Notes under the pieces: generated by a model
What the model saw: only the letters and a program-made list of their open reading frames with translations
The model's database searches: none
Told to the model about the DNA's origin: nothing
Position numbers and translations under genes: made by a program
NCBI GenBank assembly: GCA_036297385.1
Contig: JAXJLD010000140.1
Coordinates: 1-10,443, forward strand
DNA length: 10,443 nt
Source: Ventricola sp036297385
Lineage (GTDB): Bacteria > Bacillota > Clostridia > Christensenellales > Aristaeellaceae
Reading direction: 5' to 3'
Part shown: piece after piece, positions 6,944-10,443 of the stretch
How positions within the stretch are numbered: position 1 is the stretch's first letter
Layout of the letters: the number at the start of each line of letters is the position of its first letter

Positions 6944-7765
6944 GTGAACACACAAATTATCGCCATCGCCAACCAGAAAGGCGGCGTTGGCAAGACAACG
7001 ACCTGTACCAACCTGGGGATCGGGCTGGCGCAGGCCGGACGAAAGGTGCTGCTGATCGACGGGGACCCGCAGGGTAGCCTGACCATCAGCCTGGGCCATC
7101 CCCAACCAGACAAGCTGCCCTTTACCCTGTCCGACGCGATGGGCCGTATTCTGATGGACGAGCCACTCAAGCCCGGTGAGGGCATCCTGCACCACCCGGA
7201 GGGCGTGGACCTGATGCCCGCTGACATCCAGCTTTCCGGCATGGAGGTCTCTTTGGTAAATGCTATGAGCCGCGAGACCATATTGCGGCAATACCTGGAC
7301 ACCGTAAAGGGACAGTATTCCCATATCCTCATTGACTGTCAGCCCTCCCTGGGTATGCTCACAGTCAATGCACTGTCAGCCGCCAACAGGGTCATAATTC
7401 CCGTCCAGGCAGAGTATCTGCCCGCCAAGGGTTTGGAACAACTGCTCCAAACAGTAAATAAAGTGAAACGGCAGATCAACCCAAAACTCCAGATTGACGG
7501 CATCCTGCTGACGATGGTGGACAACCGCACCAACTTTGCCAAGGAGATCGCCGCCCTGCTGCGGGAGACCTACGGCAGCAAAATCAAGGTGTTCGCCACC
7601 GAGATTCCCCATTCTGTTAGGGCAAAGGAAATCAGCGCCGAGGGCAAGAGCATTTTTGCCCATGACCCCGGCGGCAAGGTGGCTGAGAGCTACAAAAATC
7701 TGACGCAGGAGGTGACGAAACTTGAAAAGCAGCGCGAAAAAAGTAGATCTGGCATCGGTAGATGA
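6944..7765 (+). CDS. parA: ParA-family partition ATPase
   Basis: A 273-aa Walker-type ATPase of the ParA/Soj family. It has the deviant Walker A KGGVGKTT (residues 12-19) with signature Lys12, Walker A' VLLIDGDPQG (35-44) and Walker B HILIDCQPSLG. With ParB it moves or positions the circular form of the element, or stabilises it before integration. The first clear family residues are NTQIIAIANQKGG, so the GTG at 6944 is the start; GAGGTG (6930-6935) lies 8 nt before it. An upstream frame beginning at 6800 has no ribosome binding site and would run through the terminator hairpin. There is no N-terminal helix-turn-helix, as in short Soj-like (type Ib or chromosomal) ParA proteins. First gene of the + strand ICE operon; its 3' end overlaps parB by 44 nt. 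Confidence 0.92.
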   Translation: MNTQIIAIANQKGGVGKTTTCTNLGIGLAQAGRKVLLIDGDPQGSLTISLGHPQPDKLPFTLSDAMGRILMDEPLKPGEGILHHPEGVDLMPADIQLSGMEVSLVNAMSRETILRQYLDTVKGQYSHILIDCQPSLGMLTVNALSAANRVIIPVQAEYLPAKGLEQLLQTVNKVKRQINPKLQIDGILLTMVDNRTNFAKEIAALLRETYGSKIKVFATEIPHSVRAKEISAEGKSIFAHDPGGKVAESYKNLTQEVTKLEKQREKSRSGIGR

Positions 7766-8657
7766 CCTGTTTTCTACCGAGGAAAGCCGTGCCGACGCAC
7801 AGCGGGAACGGGTGTTGGAAATCCCGCTGTCTGAGCTGCACCCTTTTAAGAACCATCCGTTCAAAGTCAAGGATGATGAATCCATGATGGAAACTGCGGA
7901 CAGTATCCGGCAGTATGGTGTGCTGGTTCCGGCGATTGCAAGACCTGACCCGGATGGCGGCTATGAATTAGTAGCCGGACACAGGCGGCACAGGGCCAGT
8001 GAACTGGCGGATAAAGAAACCATGCCGGTCATTGTCCGGGATTTGGACGATGATGCCGCTACCATCATCATGGTGGACAGCAATTTGCAGCGTGAAAGCC
8101 TGCTCCCCAGCGAAAGAGCCTTTGCCTATAAAATGAAGCTGGATGCCATGAAGCATCAAGGCGAGCGCAGAGATTTAACTTGTGCCCAAGTTGGGCACAA
8201 GTCAGACGGAAAGAAATCCAGAGACATTTTGGCTGAACAGGTCGGGCAGAGTAAAAATCAGATTCAACGCTTTATTCGCCTGACGGAGCTGATTCCCGAA
8301 CTGCTGGATATGCTGGATGAGCGAAAAATCGCTCTCAATCCGGCCTATGAGCTGTCCTTTCTTAAAAAAGAGGAACAGACCCAGATTTTGGACGCGATGG
8401 ACAGCGAACAGGCCACACCTTCTCTCTCCCAGGCTCAGCGGCTCAAGAAATTCAGCCAAGAGGGGCATTTATCCATTGATGTGATGCGAGCTATTATGGG
8501 CGAGGAAAAGAAAAGCGATCTGGACAAGGTGACATTCACCTCGGACACTTTGCGGAAGTATTTTCCCAAGAGCTACACACCCCAGCGGATGCAGGAAACC
8601 ATTATCAAGCTGCTGGAACAGTGGCAGAAAAAACGCCAGAGAGATCAGGAACGATGA
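7722..8657 (+). CDS. parB: ParB/Spo0J-family partition protein
   Basis: A 311-aa ParB/RepB/Spo0J-type DNA-binding protein and CTPase partner of the preceding ATPase. Around residues 30-47 it has the opening ParB motif IPLSELHPFKNHPF. A GHRRHRAS box (86-93) corresponds to the GERRxRA nucleotide-binding motif, and NLQRE (121-125) is the second conserved box. Helix-turn-helix material follows (SRDILAEQVGQSKNQIQRFIRLTELIPELLDMLDE), then a charged C-terminal region ending in KKRQRDQER. The TTG at 7722 is the start: AGGAGGTG (7707-7714) lies 7 nt upstream and the ParB-like reading begins there. This start lies inside parA, a 44-nt overlap that suggests translational coupling. The gene carries a 25-bp perfect palindrome (8178-8202) in the linker between the CTPase domain and the helix-turn-helix. 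Confidence 0.92.
   Translation: MKSSAKKVDLASVDDLFSTEESRADAQRERVLEIPLSELHPFKNHPFKVKDDESMMETADSIRQYGVLVPAIARPDPDGGYELVAGHRRHRASELADKETMPVIVRDLDDDAATIIMVDSNLQRESLLPSERAFAYKMKLDAMKHQGERRDLTCAQVGHKSDGKKSRDILAEQVGQSKNQIQRFIRLTELIPELLDMLDERKIALNPAYELSFLKKEEQTQILDAMDSEQATPSLSQAQRLKKFSQEGHLSIDVMRAIMGEEKKSDLDKVTFTSDTLRKYFPKSYTPQRMQETIIKLLEQWQKKRQRDQER
8178..8202. repeat. 25-bp perfect palindrome inside parB
   Basis: Arms ACTTGTGCCCAA (8178-8189) and its reverse complement (8191-8202) flank a single G at 8190. It lies in the coding sequence for residues about 153-161, the linker between the two conserved halves of ParB. It resembles an operator or centromere-like (parS) site but differs from the Bacillus-type parS consensus. 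There is no T-run after it, so it is not a terminator. Confidence 0.7.
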
Positions 8658-8669
8658 AAGGAGCCGCCT

Positions 8670-9233
8670 ATGAGGGATATGTCCGCCCGTGAGCTGAAAG
8701 GACACAACATTCTTGCCGTGGAGCGTTTTCAGGATAACACCCGCCGGATGATTGAGTTTTCTGTCCTGCGTTCCTGCACCTACGGCAGTCCCGGTGATGA
8801 AATGCGGCTGTTTCTTACGGAGGACGGCTATCAGGCCGCCCTCCTGAGCCAGCAGCGCCGGGAAATCAAAATCAAGCGTTACGCCCGTATCATCGAGGGA
8901 CATAAGGTATCCTGTCATTACTGCGACAGCGTTGGTTTCACCGAGATTCCCGGATTCCTGCCGGACAATCCGCTGAAAAATGCGGAAATGATGCTGGAGG
9001 ATGACTACGGTATGATCGACGGCATCATCAACAACGGCCCAAAAGAGCCGACCGTGGCGCAGCTGGAACAGCAGGCCCGCAGCGGCCAGCCTATTTCCCT
9101 CATGGATTTAGCGGAAGCTGTCCACCGGGAGGAACGGGACAAGAAAAAGTCCGTCATGGAGCAGCTGAAAAGCCAGCCCCGGACGGAACACAAAAAGACA
9201 GCGCCTAAAAAGAGCGCGGAAAGGGAGCTTTGA
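8670..9233 (+). CDS. Conserved ICE protein with DUF4316-like C-terminus
   Basis: A 187-aa soluble protein of unknown function. Its second half (EDDYGMIDGIINNGPKEPTV, then SGQPISLMDLAEAVHREE and KKSVMEQL, ending in a Lys-rich PKKSAEREL tail) resembles what I remember of the DUF4316 tail of proteins encoded by Tn1549-like conjugative elements. The N-terminal half (residues 1-95) is not one I can name; it includes one CxxC pair (SCHYCDS) too small to be a full zinc finger. AAAGGAG lies 6 nt before the ATG at 8670, and the gene begins 12 nt past the parB stop, so it is in the same operon. No signal peptide or membrane helix is visible. Confidence 0.75.
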   Translation: MRDMSARELKGHNILAVERFQDNTRRMIEFSVLRSCTYGSPGDEMRLFLTEDGYQAALLSQQRREIKIKRYARIIEGHKVSCHYCDSVGFTEIPGFLPDNPLKNAEMMLEDDYGMIDGIINNGPKEPTVAQLEQQARSGQPISLMDLAEAVHREERDKKKSVMEQLKSQPRTEHKKTAPKKSAEREL

Positions 9234-9234
9234 T

Positions 9235-9450
9235 ATGGGAAACTTTACTTTTGAAGAAATGAACCTGATGTGCATTTACAACACCGGCAGCCGCACCGGG
9301 CTGATGGAGGCTCTGACCGAGATGCACGGCGAACTTTCGCCGGAGGAAACGGAACTGCGAGAATTGACGGACAGCGCCCTGATGAAGCTCCAGGCTATGA
9401 GCGATGCCGAGTTTGCCCAGCTGGAACTGTACCCGGATTTTGATGAATAA
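9235..9450 (+). CDS. Transposon-transfer assisting protein (TTRAP family)
   Basis: A 71-aa acidic protein. The reading NFTFEEMNLMCIYNTGSRTG, then LTEMHGELSPEE, LTDSALMKLQAMSDAEF and a LYPDFDE end, matches the small transposon-transfer assisting family found beside the ParA/ParB and helicase genes of conjugative transposons. Its length is full for the family. It starts one base after the previous stop (TGATATG), with AGGGAG 7 nt upstream, so it is tightly coupled to the preceding gene. The family name reflects genetic linkage to transfer; the molecular role is not known to me. Confidence 0.85.
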   Translation: MGNFTFEEMNLMCIYNTGSRTGLMEALTEMHGELSPEETELRELTDSALMKLQAMSDAEFAQLELYPDFDE

Positions 9451-9470
9451 GCATTTCATAAACACCCAAC

Positions 9471-9493
9471 GGGGCGGCGCAAAATGCCGCCCC
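9471..9493 (+). terminator. Weak hairpin, possible terminator or processing site
   Basis: An 8-bp GC-only stem (GGGGCGGC at 9471-9478 with 9486-9493) and a 7-nt loop lie 20 bp past the TTRAP stop. Only ATTTCCATTT follows, so the T-tract is poor. It may lower, rather than stop, reading into the next gene. Confidence 0.45.
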
Positions 9494-9526
9494 ATTTCCA
9501 TTTAACACGAAGGGAGGACAACAACC

Positions 9527-10443
9527 ATGCCATCCAAAACAGAATTTTACCGTCAGATGGCCGACCATGTGGCGACCCAGCTCACCGGCAGCTGGCAGGA
9601 ATGGGCGGGATTTCTAACCACCGCTGCCCGTCTTTACAAGTATCCGTTCCATGAGCAACTGCTGATTTATGCCCAGCGCCCCGACGCTACCGCCTGTGCG
9701 GAGTATGATTTATGGAATGAAAAAATGGGCCGCTATGTGCGCCGTGGCTCCAAGGGTATCGCCCTGGTGGACGATTCCGGTGACAGGCCCCGGCTGCGCT
9801 ATGTGTTTGACGTTTCTGACACCGGGACCCGCGAACATTCCCGCACTCCCTGGCTGTGGAAGATGGAGGAAGCGTATCAGGAGCCTGTGTCGGCCATGCT
9901 GGAGCACACTTACGAGGTTGGCGGCGATAACCTTGCCCAGCAGCTGGAGGCGGTGGCTCACAAGCTGGCAGGCGAATACTGGAACGAGCATCGCCAGGAC
10001 TTGCTCTATATCGTTGACGATTCCTTTTTAGAGGAATATGATGAATTTAACATCGAAGCACAGTTTAAGGCAGCCGCTACTGTCAGCATTTCCTACGCCC
10101 TGATGTCCCGCTGCGGATTGGAGCCGGAACGCTATTTTACCCATGAGGACTTTATGGCGATTTTTGACTTCAACACCCCGGCTACCATTGGCGCACTGGG
10201 AACGGCGGTCAGCCAGATCAATCAACAGGTGCTGCGGCAGATTGGCGTTACCATCCGAAATTATGAGCGCGAACAACTCGCGGAAAGGAGCAAGCATCAT
10301 GAAGAATCCCATGAACTACATCCAGAACGGAGATTACCTGATTCCCGACCTGAAGCTGAGCGAGCAGCCGGAGAAGCCCCTGGGCAAGTACGGCAGGACG
10401 CGGAAATCATACCTGAAGGAACACCGTCCCATCCTCTACAACC
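9527..10443 (+). CDS. Large ICE methylase/helicase-type protein, N-terminal part
   Basis: The frame is open from the ATG at 9527 to the window edge (305 full codons). GGGAGG (9512-9517) lies 9 nt before the ATG. The N-terminus (FYRQMADHVATQLTGSWQEW, then FLTTAARLYKYPFHEQLLIY, AQRPDATACAEYDLWN, RYVRRGSKGIALVD) is the highly conserved head of the giant helicase/methylase-like proteins encoded in Tn1549-type elements. LEEYDEFNI, ATVSISYALMSRCGLEPE and NTPATIGALGTAVSQINQQ follow in the usual order. These proteins are commonly 2000 residues or more, with SNF2-like helicase and methylase motifs further on, none of which falls in this window. From about codon 258 the frame overlaps an out-of-phase TnpV frame with its own ribosome binding site. 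The tail read here (HPERRLPDSRPEAERAAG onward) is Pro/Arg/Ala-rich and could be either genuine linker or read-through past a break. The head is confident; continuation is not. Confidence 0.75.
   Translation, partial: MPSKTEFYRQMADHVATQLTGSWQEWAGFLTTAARLYKYPFHEQLLIYAQRPDATACAEYDLWNEKMGRYVRRGSKGIALVDDSGDRPRLRYVFDVSDTGTREHSRTPWLWKMEEAYQEPVSAMLEHTYEVGGDNLAQQLEAVAHKLAGEYWNEHRQDLLYIVDDSFLEEYDEFNIEAQFKAAATVSISYALMSRCGLEPERYFTHEDFMAIFDFNTPATIGALGTAVSQINQQVLRQIGVTIRNYEREQLAERSKHHEESHELHPERRLPDSRPEAERAAGEAPGQVRQDAEIIPEGTPSHPLQ
10299..10443 (+). CDS. TnpV-family protein, 5' part
   Basis: In the +1 phase relative to the helicase-type frame, an ATG at 10299 with AAAGGAG (10284-10290) 8 nt upstream opens a frame of 48 codons that runs off the window. 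It reads MNYIQNGDYLIPDLKL, then EKPLGKYGRTRKSYLKEHRP and ILYN. This agrees with the TnpV family (first seen in Tn4451-type mobilisable transposons), whose members, from memory, are about 100-120 aa. Function is unknown. Either a small element carrying tnpV has broken the helicase gene here, or the two frames truly overlap. Confidence 0.75.
   Translation, partial: MKNPMNYIQNGDYLIPDLKLSEQPEKPLGKYGRTRKSYLKEHRPILYN

Larger units (their letters stand above)
5472..10443. mobile_element. Tn1549-type integrative conjugative element, one end
   Basis: The stretch holds a large serine recombinase remnant at its edge, then ParA, ParB, a DUF4316-like protein, a transposon-transfer assisting protein and the head of a giant methylase/helicase-type protein. 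This set and order are typical of Firmicute conjugative transposons related to Tn1549. The left boundary is inferred from the chromosomal regulator being cut off in mid-domain at about 5466-5474. The right end, and the relaxase and type IV secretion genes, lie beyond the window. The broken recombinase means the element may not be able to excise by itself, or may be two elements, one inside the other. Confidence 0.8.

Noticed and set aside
6944..8657. Classical Bacillus-type parS site near the par genes
   Set aside because: No TGTTNCACGTGAAACA-like 16-mer was found by eye; the only strong palindrome is the unrelated one at 8178-8202.

Overview
The window looks like a GC-rich chromosome of a gut Clostridium-type Firmicute (Oscillospiraceae/Ruminococcaceae-like), though no taxonomic marker is present. 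Three things point this way: strong AGGAGG-type ribosome binding sites, a YfhO-family envelope protein, and Tn1549-type conjugative-element genes. All calls come from reading the sequence and from remembered family features; nothing was searched.

Left part (1-4832), chromosomal backbone. It opens with the last 35 codons of an IS30-family transposase on the + strand. Three independent minus-strand genes follow: a COG3910-type P-loop ATPase (254-1006), a Tat-exported metallo-beta-lactamase-fold hydrolase (1215-2210) and a YfhO-type multi-pass membrane protein (2387-4729). Each has its own near-consensus sigma-A promoter. The first two also have a hairpin terminator; none is clear for the third.

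Junction (4833-5534). A minus-strand gene for a DNA-binding plus four-helix membrane protein (XRE-like regulator) has lost its helix-turn-helix head at about 5471. From there on the sequence belongs to an integrative conjugative element (ICE). A 57-bp compound inverted repeat lies between the broken gene and the first element gene, so this is the likely element end.

Right part (5535-10443), ICE. A large serine recombinase gene (minus strand, Zn-ribbon and DUF4368 type) is itself broken: its N-terminal catalytic domain is absent beyond 6755. After a short gap with a strong hairpin terminator, a + strand operon runs to the window edge: ParA, ParB (44-nt overlap, TTG start), a conserved ICE protein with a DUF4316-like tail, a 71-aa transposon-transfer assisting protein, and the start of a very large methylase/helicase-type ICE protein. 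Within the last 145 bases a second, out-of-phase frame with its own ribosome binding site reads as a TnpV protein.

The most interesting points are two successive broken junctions (regulator/element and recombinase/ParA), which suggest a nested or decayed element; a 25-bp perfect palindrome inside parB; and the two-frame TnpV/helicase overlap at the right edge. No tRNA, rRNA or CRISPR array was seen, and no gene-free stretch exceeds about 210 bases.
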